A DNA stretch of 64,000 nt, from NCBI RefSeq assembly GCF_036323735.1, contig NC_086031.1, forward strand, positions 41,511,725 to 41,575,724, in the 5' to 3' direction. The notes under the pieces are model-generated. The model did not search any database, had not been told where the DNA came from, and was given only the letters and a program-made list of their open reading frames with translations. Below, piece after piece: positions 33,355 through 44,160 of the stretch. This DNA is from Rattus norvegicus (lineage: Eukaryota > Chordata > Mammalia > Rodentia > Muridae). Each line of letters opens with the position of its first letter. Positions within the stretch are counted from its first letter, which is position 1. The position numbers were made by a program, and so were the translations under genes.

Positions 33355-33665
33355 GAATAGAGAAATGATTTGGTTGGTAAACCGCTTTCATTGCAGGCAG
33401 GAAGACCTGAGCTTGATCCCCGGAACCAAGACTGGTGGAACACACATGTAATAGGAATGTTGGGGAAACAGAGACAGGTAGACCCCTGAGGCTCAGTAGT
33501 CAGCCATCTTAGTCAAATTGCTGAGCTCTAAGAGGATGAGAGACCTCATCTTAAAGGGCAGGAACAGGATTCCCGAGGAAAACACCTGAGGCTGTCTTCT
33601 GACTGCCATACACATGCACGCCCACATGCATGCACCCCTGCCCCCACTCACAGGCATTAAAAATT
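33355..33665 (+). repeat. RSINE1/B4A-type SINE
   Basis: GCAGGCAGGAAGACCTGAGC, GAGACAGGTAGACCCCTGAG, AGGATGAGAGACCTCATCTT, AGGAAAACACCTGAGGCTGT. Confidence 0.8.
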
Positions 33666-34420
33666 AATAATTTTCTCTGCTCTGGTAGCATTAGCTGGTC
33701 CTGTATGCTGGCAAACAGCAGCCTTTGCCTGTTAACTTTCATGACGCTAAAAGCTTAAAAATGAAACCAACCATACGCAGGATATCTACAACATGGTATA
33801 AATTTTCAGTCTCACCCCAGAACTGATAAAAAAGATTGGAGTAGCCCTGGGTTCTCCAAGGACAGGGCCCATCTTGGGTATCACCATGTGGCTCTCCTCC
33901 ATTCAAACCTGACATGGGCGGATCATTAGACATTGATATGATGGTGAGGCAGGATTGAAATTCTGGAGCCTCTTCATCTAAGAGCAACTGCACCATGGGT
34001 AATGAGTGACTGCCCACAGCTAAAAGTGCTTCTGTTACTAAGAGAAAACAAGGAGCATCTCTAAAAAGACCTGAGGGCAAAGACATCCATCCCATGCCAT
34101 CACACCTGCTGGAAATTAATCTTTAGTATCTTCATAAATGAATGTGTCAGCTAGCACAGTGCTAAAAAACTGCTACCTAGTAATATTTCTTCAAATTCGA
34201 GTGTATTCATATCCTCTGAAAAATGTAGGGTGTTGCCTGATTGACATGCAGCATACATAATCACACTTGGTGCCTTCTGTGTTAGCAGATTCTTATTCTA
34301 GCAGAATGGGGTATGTTACATATAGTTTGATGGGGAAGAGGATATATGGGTATAAGATCTACACCAGCTGGGCAGATCATAATACATGCATGTGCACGTG
34401 CACACACGCACACATACACC

Positions 34421-34650
34421 GAAGATTACTCCCAAGATGCCACAGAATCTATAAGAAATATAATATACGCAGTTGTTGTGTAAATATTTCTTCCAAATTG
34501 AATCATTCCCTTCTGGAACAAGCCCAGGAAGTAAAAGAAACTTAGAAGATGTAGGAAGTCAACAAAATTTACAAAACTCAGGAAGCTCCTGAAATTTACA
34601 AGACTCACAAGGTCCTACCCCCAAAGTTATATGAACATTACATATTTATG
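34421..34650 (-). pseudogene. Tmem163: Partial duplicate of Tmem163 exon 35362-35458 and upstream intron
   Basis: On the gene strand an acceptor TTATAG (34449-34454) is followed by A and the codons FCGILGVIF, against ACVILGVIF at the start of the true exon. Homology continues upstream through the intron side to about 34650, matching 35430-35662. It includes the exact 20-base run TTACAAGACTCACAAGGTCC at about 34599-34618 and the corresponding place near 35613-35632. Only about 28 bases of exon are copied. Downstream of them the sequence becomes a CA-type repeat, so the donor and the remaining 23 codons are absent. It cannot supply a complete replacement exon. The numbering of the exact run is by eye and may be off by a few bases. 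Confidence 0.75.
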
Positions 34651-35361
34651 TATAGTCTCCCTAATTATCCTGACTTGTATAAAATGGTATGTTGTAGTCA
34701 AGCTTAAATCCAAACACATCCTACAGAGTGTCCTGTTTACATAGCTTTGAACCCAAATGTGAAGATTTATAATGTCAGCCTCTTCATCACCTAGTAACCA
34801 AATCTGTTGCCTTCTATGAAGGCTGCTCAAAGGAAGCTACCAAAACATCCAGGGAGTATAGAGGAAGAAAGAATTAAAGTAAGGACCAGAGGACAAGACA
34901 TCTCTGCCAGAAAGTATGTCTTCTAATTTATATATCTAGACATTAGTTATGCTAGGAATCCTAATGGAAATAGATTTACATACTCATTGAGGTATAAAAG
35001 AAAAAAGAAATACTTTATTACAACAATTATTAGATGGATTTAGAAAACAGACAGGATCACAGCTATACAAATATAGTTTCTTTTTTATGAAAATAAAGGC
35101 ATTGCTTTAAGAGTAGTAAAAGAGTGTAAGGTTAGGACATAAAAGACAGTACAAGCTCAACTATGTGACGTCTCATCTGACCCAGAACTTTACTCTGCTG
35201 AGTTATCTGTATCCCTGGAATGGGTTCTTCTGAGCCCTAAAAATGTTGCATGATCTGTCTTCTTCAGCTCAACAGCCTCCCTTTACCCACTCACTGCAGT
35301 AGACCTTTGTGAGAATCAAGGTGGGAACGTAGAGAAGAATGTTAGGAAAGAAGGACCTTAC

Positions 35362-35458
35362 CACTTCAGGAAGCAGCCTTGTTGAGAGGTCATGGATAGC
35401 TTTGACCACTATGCATATAGATGACAGAAGAAAGATCACCCCCAAGATGACACAGGCT
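35362..35458 (-). CDS. Tmem163: Tmem163 internal exon: third membrane segment and loop
   Basis: On the reverse strand a pyrimidine-rich tract ending CTATTACAG is followed by one base (third of a split codon), then 32 codons. These run from ACVILGVIFLLSSICIVVKA to IHDLSTRLLPEV, ending in phase 0 at donor GTAAGG (35356-35361). Length 97 = 1 + 96. The product is a hydrophobic helix followed by an amphipathic loop, in the middle of the zinc-efflux protein TMEM163. The exon joins in frame with the one at 17227-17338 to read PEVDDFLFS. An alternative acceptor two bases further into the exon is possible (AGAG), but phase and family length favour the first. Confidence 0.96.
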
Positions 35459-35884
35459 CTGTAATAGAAAGAAAATAGAGAGTTGTGTAGTTATTTCCTC
35501 TAAATTTAAACATATCCCCCTGGAGGAAAGCTCATTAATCCTCAGAAAGTAAAGGAAACTTACAAGTCTTAGGAAGTAAACAAAACTTATAGGTCTGAGG
35601 AAACTCCTGAAACTTACAAGACTCACAAGGTCCCTTCTTGAATGTTATATAACAGTAACAATTGCTTAGAAGAGGTGAATTTCTTCAGTTGAGCTTCCTA
35701 AAAGTTGTACAGGCTCCCTTCCAACTTCTGGGTTGCAACTTTTGTGACTTGTCACCCAAGCTGGGGTGGGCTTTTCAATGACATAGTTGCCTTTAGTCAT
35801 TTGTACTCTATAAGTAACCCCAATGAAACTAGATTGGCTAATCTGCATAGATGGAATCCTTTCTCTATTATGTTGTCAATTTCT

Positions 35885-36030
35885 TATCTGAGATGGATCC
35901 CAGGGGCTGGCTGAAAAGTTAATATAGCCAAACCAGTGAGCTTCAGGTTCAGTGAAAGACCATATCTCAAAAGGTAAGATGGTGAATAACAGAAGATGGC
36001 TAAGATTGATTGACTCTGACCTACAAACAG
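35885..36030 (+). repeat. RSINE1/B4A 3' half
   Basis: GGATCCCAGGGGCTGGCTGA, CCAGTGAGCTTCAGGTTCAG, GAAAGACCATATCTCAAAAG. Confidence 0.7.
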
Positions 36031-36849
36031 AGAGAGGGGGTGGTGAAGAGGTGGAGAAAGGGATGAGGGGGGAGAGAGAGATCTCTTAGGTAATAATCTA
36101 TGTCTTCCATTGCCAGTGTCTACAGTAGCATGTATCTGTTGAGTGGATATGATCAACTAACGAGTTAGCTAACCAAATGTAACGAGTTACTAACCATTAC
36201 TAGTTTACCTAACTGGGGAGGTTTCACCATGGAGTCTAAAGCATCACTGTCTGCTTCCTAATGGGTATAAGGAAAGAAAGGGGACTCCTAACCTTCAGCC
36301 CTGTGCCCTCAGACTGGCCTCATTGTAAAGTAGCTCTAAAGTGTAATGAAAACTCAAAGGTCAGCCATCCAGTTTACTAAATCTCAACCTTGCGAACTGT
36401 AGCCTACCTGGTGTATACACTGCCAGTGTACCTGAGAATATGTCCAAATTTTCCTAAAATCTCATTTCCCTCTTCTGTTCAGTATGTTTCAGACTTGAAA
36501 ACCGTAGCCTCTGCCTCCCAAAACAGTATAAGGGCCTGTGTGTCAGAGCCCTGCTGCTTCTGCAGCCCAACACGGCTATGAATAGCTCAGGCTGTGATGC
36601 TATTTTTTAACATTGTATTAATAATATATTGTGTTTGCACAGCAGCTCTCTCCTCAGGCACTCTGAGTTCTGCACAGCAGCTCCTACATCCCCTGGAGGA
36701 CTCCACACACCCAGGTGTTTGCTTCTCTGCAGTTTATGAATGGGGAGGGAGATGTGTGTTTGTTTCAGTAACACAAGGAGACTAAGTCAGAGAGTCCAGG
36801 GTTAGGAGGCCTGGCTCAAGGTCGTGCAAGACATCGAGTTCTACCTAGA

Positions 36850-37350
36850 AATAGAGCCTGGGGCCGGGGAGGTAGAACGTTCAGTGGTAAAAATGTCTGC
36901 TGCACAAGCATGAGGCTCTGAGTTTGGATCTCTAAGGACCCATATTAAAAAAAGGAAAAAAGACAGCTAGCCCCTGGAGTACATTACCAACCATCTAACT
37001 GCATCAGTGGCTTGAGTCAGTGAGAGAGCTTATCTCAAAAACCAAGTGTGGAAAGGGACTGGGGAGCTTGCTCCACAGTTAGGAATACTTTCTGCTCTTC
37101 CAGAGTACAGGAGTTTGGCTCTAAGAACCCACACTGAGCTGTTCAGAATCATCTGTAGCTCCCAGCATAAGGGATCTAATACCCTCTCCTGGAGTCTGAG
37201 AGCACTTGCACCCATGTGGCCTGTATACACAGAGCCACACACACATACAAATTAAACATCGAATATAAATGAGAACAAATAGAAAAGGTTGAGGAAGATG
37301 TCTGATGCCAACATTTGGCCTCCACATGCATCATCACATACACCTATACA
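36850..37350 (+). repeat. RSINE1/B4A SINE interrupted by a B3 insertion
   Basis: Left part 36850-37055 (GTCTGCTGCACAAGCATGAG to GAGAGCTTATCTCAAAAACC). The right part resumes at about 37280 with GGTTGAGGAAGATGTCTGAT and TTTGGCCTCCACATGCATC. The break coincides with the B3 at 37058-37275. Confidence 0.7.
37058..37275 (+). repeat. B3 SINE nested in RSINE1
   Basis: CTGCTCTTCCAGAGTACAGG, AGAATCATCTGTAGCTCCCA, AATACCCTCTCCTGGAGTCT, with tail ACAAATTAAACATCG. Confidence 0.75.
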
Positions 37351-37362
37351 TAAATACGGGGC

Positions 37363-37365
<3 letters not shown>

Positions 37366-37413
<48 letters not shown>
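37366..37413. repeat. (CA)n microsatellite
   Basis: About 23 CA units at the tail of the interrupted RSINE1. Confidence 0.97.
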
Positions 37414-37414
<1 letters not shown>

Positions 37415-37652
37415 ACAAGAAGTAGTATTTGATTCAACTAATGACCTCCCAGTGGCCAGCCCATTCGACAAAGACTCGGGGTACCATGTCACATGACCAC
37501 CACCACTCTAGACTCACCAGAACATCACTCTCCACCATGGCTTTCCAAAACATCTCAAAGATTTGGGTCAGAAGCAGCTTGATTGAGCAACGGTGACCTC
37601 TTCTTCATCAATATTAAGGGAACAGCTTCTAGGCCTGATAGGCAGAGAGTTG

Positions 37653-37655
37653 GCA

Positions 37656-37709
<54 letters not shown>
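37653..37709. repeat. (CA)n microsatellite with CGCG start
   Basis: GCACGCG followed by about 25 CA units. Confidence 0.97.
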
Positions 37710-37928
37710 AGCCTTCTCCTGCACAGGCAGGCCTAGCGGGGTGAGAAGGGTACTGGGGAGCCAGGTCTCCAAAAAGAATATACACTCTGCTTTCCTCCTG
37801 CTTAAACCCAGGACAGCTTCCCAGGAGAGAGAAAACAAATGACCCATCAACCCTTCAACAAAGCAACCAGTTCACTGCTCTGCTGTAATCCCCAGCCAGT
37901 GGCTCAGAACAGAACTGAGATTCTGGGA

Positions 37929-38040
<112 letters not shown>

Positions 38041-38444
38041 TGCCAAAATCCACATCATGTGAGAATTTGCTAGAAGGAAATTCTGAGTGCTTCTGCCCCA
38101 GGCCTGCTCTTGGTCTCTGCCGAGAACATACCCAGCAGATACACAAAGACAGTGGCTAGCAGCCTGCTGGGAACACACAGGAAAGAGTGGCCCAGTTCTC
38201 CTCTACTTTAGCAGACCGTCTGTAATTGGATGTGTTGGTCCACCCATTAAGCACTGGGCCACGGTTGAGAAGTCTTTACTTACAGCAGGTCCACCATATG
38301 CCAAGAAACCCCGCGGAGCACTAGACTCTGACATGTAAGTCACAGTCCCTTCTTCAAGAAGTGGGGAAAGGAAGATTCAGATCTCACGGGACACTTCTGG
38401 AGGGAGAGCAAGCCGGCTCTGAACAAATCAAAAGGAGCTCAGTT

Positions 38445-38590
38445 ATAGGGTGCATGGGGGTGGGGAAATGGCTCAGTAAGTAGTGTTTTCCACCGTGCTG
38501 CGGATCCACAACACCTCCATTAAAGTCAGGTGGGTAGAGTCTGTAAGATGAACTCGGTGACGACGTTTGACCTGACCTCCTACCTCCACA
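38445..38590 (+). repeat. SINE head (B2 superfamily or RSINE1)
   Basis: GGGGTGGGGAAATGGCTCAG, CCACAACACCTCCATTAAAG and CTGACCTCCTACCTCCACAC lead into the CA array. Confidence 0.55.
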
Positions 38591-39005
38591 CAAACACACG
38601 AGTGCACCTGTGTACTCACACTCATGTGTGTGCACATATACAAACAGGTACACACAGACACACACACAAAAACACACACATACACACACAAACACACACA
38701 GACATACACAAACACACACATATACACACAAACGCACACATATACACATATATACACACAAACACACAAACACACACACATATACACACAAACACACACA
38801 GACACACACAAACACACATATACACACAAACACACATATACACATATATACACACAAACACACACATATACACACAGACACACACAAACACACACACACA
38901 AAGACACACACATATACACACACACAGACACACACAAATACACACACAGACACACACAAACACACAGACACACACACAGACACACACACACAGACACACA
39001 CACTC
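38590..39005. repeat. 410-base CA-rich array with CATATA, CAAA and CAGA punctuation
   Basis: ACACACAA, ACACACAG and ACATATAC units in irregular order; ACACAAACACACATATACAC-type phrases recur several times. ORFs here (up to 237 codons antisense) are artefacts. Confidence 0.95.
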
Positions 39006-39744
39006 AATTTCAATGAGAACAACAAGGTTATCCTGGAGAAGGCATCTCGGCCGCATGTCAGAATTCCTGCATTCCTCTCATTAACGCTGCTACACACGTG
39101 GTGTAAGGAACAGGAACAGGAGGCACAGATACTTGGGGGAAGAAGCTTCCAGGCAGAAGGAAGGCAGGACTTTGAGGTGGAAATATTCCTGGCATGATGG
39201 GGCTACAGCAAGTCTGTAAGAGGAGGGGGAAGGGAGCAAGGGGAATAAAAAGCATCAAGGGAGCGCCGAGGGGGGTTGGACCTTATGAGTTCTTAGAGCT
39301 GTTATGGTGTCTACAGGATGGGAGCCACCGGGGGCTGGGCTTGGAAAGGAGAGTGTGGCACATTTTTTTGGCAGGACTGTGCTCTCTTTGGCAAAGCAGA
39401 AACAGAGAGAGGAGTTAGGAGCCTGGTGCGATGCTCTGGCCAGGTGAGGGTGGGAACAAGTAAGTCTGGGTCAGAATGGTAAAATTTGAGGATTGAGTCT
39501 GGAGACATTCTGACTTGAGAATTCCGAAGGTATGGTGGACAGGTTCTGTTAAGCAAGCTCCAGACGCACAGGAGAATGAAGCAAGCCTTCAGACCCTGGG
39601 AAATGGACGGGTGGAGTTGTTCTTCCCTGAGATCCCTGAGACGGAGACCTCAGGAAGAGGGGGTGGAGAGGGAGGAAGAACAACAGCTCAGATTTTGATA
39701 CACCAAGTTAGAGACTTCTCTCAGACACCCAAGGAGACATATTT

Positions 39745-39965
39745 GATTGTATTTTTATTTTGAGACAGGGCCTCACGTAGCCCAAGCCGTCCCTGAACTC
39801 CCAATGTAGCTAAAGATGACCTTTGAACTTCTGATCCTCCACCTCTCACGTGCTGGGATGAGTAGTGTGGCCCAGTGTTCCCTGTCTGTATGATTCTGGG
39901 GCTTCGGGGGACCCAGGGCTTGTATGAACCACGAAAGCACTCCGCTGGCTGAGAAGGCACTGGAG
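39745..39965 (-). repeat. B4 SINE, antisense
   Basis: TTTTGAGACAGGGCCTCACG, GATGACCTTTGAACTTCTGA, CTCACGTGCTGGGATGAGTA, GGGGGACCCAGGGCTTGTAT. Confidence 0.8.
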
Positions 39966-40479
39966 GCAGAAGCTTGGATTCATATAAACGTCCAGTGAGG
40001 GGAACCTGGAGAAGTGGCCGCACACAGACTGAGCTTAAACCTTAGACACAGATGCGATTATTTTTCTGTTTTTAAGAAATGATAACCCTCACCTCAGAGG
40101 GAAGGGTCAGTGCCGGGTCCTGGCTGAGAAGCTGGGTAGGGAAGGGGGGTGAGGGTCACCACTGAGGAAGGAGTGGCCTGTGCCAAGCTGAACTGTACAA
40201 ACTGTCGCCTGAAGCCACTCAGAGCCTTGCAGCTTTGAATGACACAGAGTGGGACAATTAAGAACTGCATTTTCAAAAACTCACTAAGGCACTGCCAGCC
40301 ACGAGCTTAGCCGGGCCTCACCTGCCCCATCCGTCACTCCACAGTGACGAAGGGGGCCACATCCCCTCCTGTGCTGTGGGGTCTCGCAGGGGAAGACCGA
40401 CAGTTAGTATGCTGCACCTGAACGAGGTGCTTGACTCATCTGGGCTGATCATTCACCTCCTAGAGATTTTATTACATTT

Positions 40480-40685
40480 TTGAGATTTATTTATATTTTA
40501 AGGCCAGCCAGGAATTTAATTTGTTGCTAAGCATGATCTTGAATTTCTGACCTTGCTTCCAACTCTCAAGCTCTGGGAGAGCAAATATGCACCGAGTCCT
40601 GGGGTACGTGATGCCGGGGACGGGGAACCCAGGGCTGTGTATGTGCTAAGCAAGCTCCCCATCGATTGAGCCACATCTCCAGTCC
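40480..40685 (-). repeat. B4 SINE, antisense
   Basis: CATGATCTTGAATTTCTGAC, GGGGACGGGGAACCCAGGGC, CCATCGATTGAGCCACATCT. Confidence 0.75.
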
Positions 40686-41439
40686 TTCTTTCCACAGACT
40701 TTAAGCCAAAATGAAAGCCAGCGGAGACTGACTGAGATGATTCATTGTGGATTAGAGATGGCTGGAGGACTGAGCTGGGTGGGGAACTGTCAACCAGATT
40801 GATGAACCCATGTCCCCAGGGTAAGTCAGACTTCCCACACATTGGGTGACTTCCCCCAGACTAAGTGCTCCCCTAGATTCAGTCAGTGGCTTCAGGGCCT
40901 TGGGAACAACACAGCACACTTGAAGAGAATTCTGCTGTCTTTGGGTGAATCACAGACTGCCGAGAGCAAAGGGCAGGGCCATGAGATGTCCCCGAGTGAG
41001 AGGGACAGGACCGTGTTGTAGCAGGGCAAGTTGGAGGGGGAGAAACTGCCATAGGATCAGACGCTAACACCCCCACAGTAAGGCAGAGTGCTGTGGCGCT
41101 CACTATTAACTGGCTGAGCCAAACCTTCAGAAGTGGTCCACACAGTTCATGCTCAGAACTAGTCAGTGATGGAGAAAGAGGACCAGACCGACAATGGAAG
41201 CAAGCAAGGGGCAGATTCCCAGCATGCCTGTGGGCATCTGTAGCGCCATCCACATTTACTTACTCTCAGCTACACTACAAGTCCCATTTGCAAGACAAGG
41301 TTATTTGGAGCACCTCTTCCCAGAGGAGGAAGGGCACGAGTGACCAGATGTCCTTGTGACTTGTTTGTGTTCTCCACAGTCTCCAAGTGGTGATGACACT
41401 GACTCAGGCTGAAACCGGTGTGCAGCTGGCTTGACCTCA

Positions 41440-41655
41440 GCACTGTCAGAAATAATTCCATCTGCCTGGCAAGCATGAGGACCCAAGTTGGCCTCCCAGA
41501 ACCCATGGTTTCAGACAACTCTGCCGTGGTGGTACTTGTCTGTAGTCCCAGCACTGGAGAAGGAGAGACAGGTAGATCCCTGGGCTCACTGACCAGCTCG
41601 AGTTGCTGAACCAATGAGCTCCAGGTTCAATGCGGGGGCTGTCTCAGGAAGGTGG
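41440..41655 (+). repeat. RSINE1/B4A SINE
   Basis: TGCCTGGCAAGCATGAGGAC, TGTCTGTAGTCCCAGCACTG, GACAGGTAGATCCCTGGGCT, CCAATGAGCTCCAGGTTCAA. Confidence 0.8.
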
Positions 41656-42130
41656 CTCAGTTAAGTGCTTGCCACCCAAGTGTGGGGAGCTGAGTTTGGA
41701 TCCCCAGGATCTCATAAAAACCTTGTGGTTGTGGTGACCTTCTGTAATTCCAACCTCAGAAGGCAAAGAAGGGATCCCCGAGCAACCTGGCTAGAGAGCC
41801 CCGGTATATCAGCAAGTCTTGGGTTCGAATGAGAGACCTTGAGGATGATTCTTTTTCTTTTTTTAATCTTTTTTATTGGATTTTTTTATTTACTTCAAAT
41901 GTTATCCCCTTTCCCTGTTTCCTATCCATAAGCCCCCTATCCCATCCCCCTCCCCCTTTTTGTGTGAGGGTGTTCCCCCACCCAACCACCCACCACTTCC
42001 AGCCTCCCCGCCCTGACATTCCTCTACACAGGGGCCAGCGGCGTCCAGCCTTGACAGAACCAAGGGCTTCTCCTTGAGGATGATTCCTGATAACAACCTG
42101 GGGTCTCTGAGGGTGCATACACATATACAG
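41656..42130 (+). repeat. Second RSINE1/B4A SINE, split by an L1 insertion
   Basis: Left part 41656-41851 (CTCAGTTAAGTGCTTGCCAC, GAGTTTGGATCCCCAGGATC). The right part resumes at 42087 with CTGATAACAACCTGGGGTCT and a CA-type tail. The L1 and its target duplication lie between. Confidence 0.75.
41852..42071 (-). mobile_element. 5'-truncated L1 3' end with intact target-site duplication
   Basis: On the + strand a T-rich run (reversed A-tail) leads into TTCAAATGTTATCCCCTTTC, AGCCCCCTATCCCATCCCCC and CTGACATTCCTCTACACAGG, the reversed rat/mouse L1 3' UTR. The 15-base CCTTGAGGATGATTC occurs at 41837-41851 and again at 42072-42086, a perfect target duplication. Confidence 0.9.
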
Positions 42131-42252
42131 CCCTCTATACCTGTGTCCTCACACACATACATACACACACATGCATACCAAATTACACACACATACGGAT
42201 GAGAAAATTAAGATGGCTGATGGAAGACACCACACACACACTCACACACATA

Positions 42253-42338
42253 CATGCCCTTCCCACTCACCCCAAACATACATGCCCAGATCACCACCAA
42301 CTATATATGCTTCCTAGTGTGCCTTGGTGTATCAATGG

Positions 42339-42396
<58 letters not shown>

Positions 42397-42498
42397 CCCT
42401 TCCCACTCACCCCAAACCCCAAACATACATGCCCAGATCACCACCAACTATATATGCTTCCTAGTGTGCCTTGGTGTATGGATCAATGGCTTTCACAC

Positions 42499-42541
<43 letters not shown>
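42253..42541. repeat. 140-bp tandem duplication with a (CA)n array in each copy
   Basis: CATGCCCTTCCCACTCACCC begins at 42253 and 42393. Both copies continue AACTATATATGCTTCCTAGT and GTGCCTTGGTGTAT, ending in CA arrays (42340-42392 and 42493-42541). Copy 2 differs by a 7-base insertion (AAACCCC-type) and a 4-base GGAT insertion; otherwise they look identical. Confidence 0.95.
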
Positions 42542-42544
<3 letters not shown>

Positions 42545-43164
42545 CTCTGGCACCACTGTGGTAACCCATTCTTCAGTATTTCCAAGCTACTTGATTACAG
42601 CTAAAGTAATTGGCTTAAATCATTCATCCCCTTTGAGTCGCCTCTGAGATTCTATCCCCAAAGAAAAGCTTCTTACAGTAGAGTGTTCCCAGGAACATTC
42701 CTTAGTTCTTAGCATGAGGCCTTCCGATGTGCCACGGAAGGGGGTTTAAGTGACCGAGTTACAAATCAGGGTGATTAAATTTGTGTTTGTTCTGAAGTTG
42801 ACGGACTAGGGTGGAGTATTGGCCACCAGAGAGGGGGGAAGAGAAGGCTAGGAGTGTGGAGAATTCAGACCTGGGGCATGCAGAACACAGAGACAACTTC
42901 TGGGTCACCATGATATCGAACTATTGATTCATATAGTCCACATCTCAAAGTAACTAGGAAAGTGCCTCCCTCCAATGCACAAAATGATTATCACATAACA
43001 ATAGAAGGAATATGGGGTTGATCGCTAAACATTGTGAATATGTATCTGGTTATCACCAGGTACTCCAGAAGACAAATATTGTCCCAGTAGAAAAGATATC
43101 ATAAATAAATGATGTGTGTCCATAGTGAACAAGGAGTCTTAATAACAAACTATTAAGTGGGGGA

Positions 43165-43255
43165 AAATTGGAAATTTGGGGAGGCTGAAGTAGGAAGATC
43201 TCAAGTTCTAGGCCAGAGTGGGCAACATAGCAAAACTTGGTCTCAAAAGACCAAA
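43165..43255 (+). repeat. B1/B4 SINE right half
   Basis: GGGGAGGCTGAAGTAGGAAG, TCTAGGCCAGAGTGGGCAAC, ACTTGGTCTCAAAAGACC. Confidence 0.7.
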
Positions 43256-43281
43256 CAAAATGGTGGGCAATAAAATTATAT

Positions 43282-43303
43282 AGATAGATAGAGAGATAGA
43301 TAC

Positions 43304-43357
<54 letters not shown>

Positions 43358-43371
43358 GACAGACAGACAGA
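43282..43371. repeat. (GATA)n then (GACA)n array
   Basis: About 18 GATA units, some interrupted by GAGA/CATA, then three GACA units. Confidence 0.97.
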
Positions 43372-43483
43372 CAAGAAATATGCAAAAGTAAATATGCAAA
43401 AGTAAATCTAAATTCAGGAAACATATTCTGGGAAAAATGCACTGCTATAGAGAACAGCTTTCCTATTTTCTATTGCTCCAAAG

Positions 43484-43665
43484 CAGTGGCACTCACCTGT
43501 GCATGGCCCCTTGGGTATTGTATATCAGATATTTTCGTTACTATTCATAACGGCAGCAAAATTGTAGTTATGAAGTAACAACAAAGACAATTTTATGGCT
43601 GGGGGTCACTACGACATGAGGAACTGTATTAAAGGGTCACAGCATTAAGAAGGTTGAGAACCACT
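43484..43665. mobile_element. URR1-like hAT element with both termini and target duplication
   Basis: Left end CAGTGGCACTCACCT (43485 on), right end AGGTTGAGAACCACTG (to about 43665), and interior AGTTATGAAGTAACAACAAA and GCTGGGGGTCACTACGACAT. Flanks CTCCAAAG and GTCTAAAG agree at 6 of 8 positions, as expected of an old 8-base hAT duplication. It lies opposite in orientation to the copy at 15447. Confidence 0.8.
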
Positions 43666-43714
43666 GGTCTAAAGGAAAGAAAATTCTAGAAATACCTTCT
43701 GTTGGTAGAGTACT

Positions 43715-43865
43715 TTCGTTTTGGTTTATTTGTTTGTTTGGTGCAAAGCCTCACAATGTAACCCAGGATGGTCTGGAACTCACAGGGTGGTCCAGGCCAG
43801 CCTTAAACTTGGGGCAGTCCATGTGCCTCAGCCTCCCAAGGGCTGGCGTTACTTACAAGAATTGC
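43715..43865 (-). repeat. B1 SINE, antisense
   Basis: GGATGGTCTGGAACTCACAG, CCAGGCCAGCCTTAAACTTG, CTCAGCCTCCCAAGGGCTGG. Confidence 0.75.
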
Positions 43866-43946
43866 TGCACTCGACTAGCCTCTCCTCTTTATTTCTAGCC
43901 TCATGACGTGTGAAATGCTGGTCACTCAAGGTTGTACACTTTAAAA

Positions 43947-43950
<4 letters not shown>

Positions 43951-43994
<44 letters not shown>

Positions 43995-44160
43995 CCATCT
44001 GCATGTGAAGGCCAGAGTTTGAGCTCAGTGTCTTCCTCCCTTCCTCCACCATTCTCAGCCTTGCCTTTTGAGACAAGACCTCTCGCTGAATCTGGGTTCA
44101 CTGATTTGCCTAGTCTGAGCCCATGCGATCCACTTGTCTCCTCCTCTCTTCCACTGGGAC
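43951..44160 (-). repeat. (TG)n and RSINE1-like antisense fragment
   Basis: About 20 TG units (43951-43992), then GAAGGCCAGAGTTTGAGCTC, GAGACAAGACCTCTCGCTGA and TGATTTGCCTAGTCTGAGCC, a reversed RSINE1 3' half. Confidence 0.6.

Larger units (their letters stand above)
17339..35361 (-). other. Tmem163: Tmem163 intron between the 17227 and 35362 exons
   Basis: About 18 kb bounded by donor GTAAGG (35356-35361) and acceptor CTCTTCTAG. Repeats are listed separately. Repeat-poor stretches at 17345-18240, 18670-19320, 22600-23360, 24300-24900, 25600-26050, 27730-28880, 29660-30460, 33670-34400 and 34660-35350 show no exon I could support. Of these, 17800-18240 reads least repetitive. Confidence 0.9.

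Noticed and set aside
34426..35626. Two similar antisense ORFs beginning MSLVNFRSFL and MSLVSFRSFL
   Set aside because: They are not genes. The similarity is the protein-level shadow of the duplicated intron segment next to the Tmem163 exon and is reported as such.
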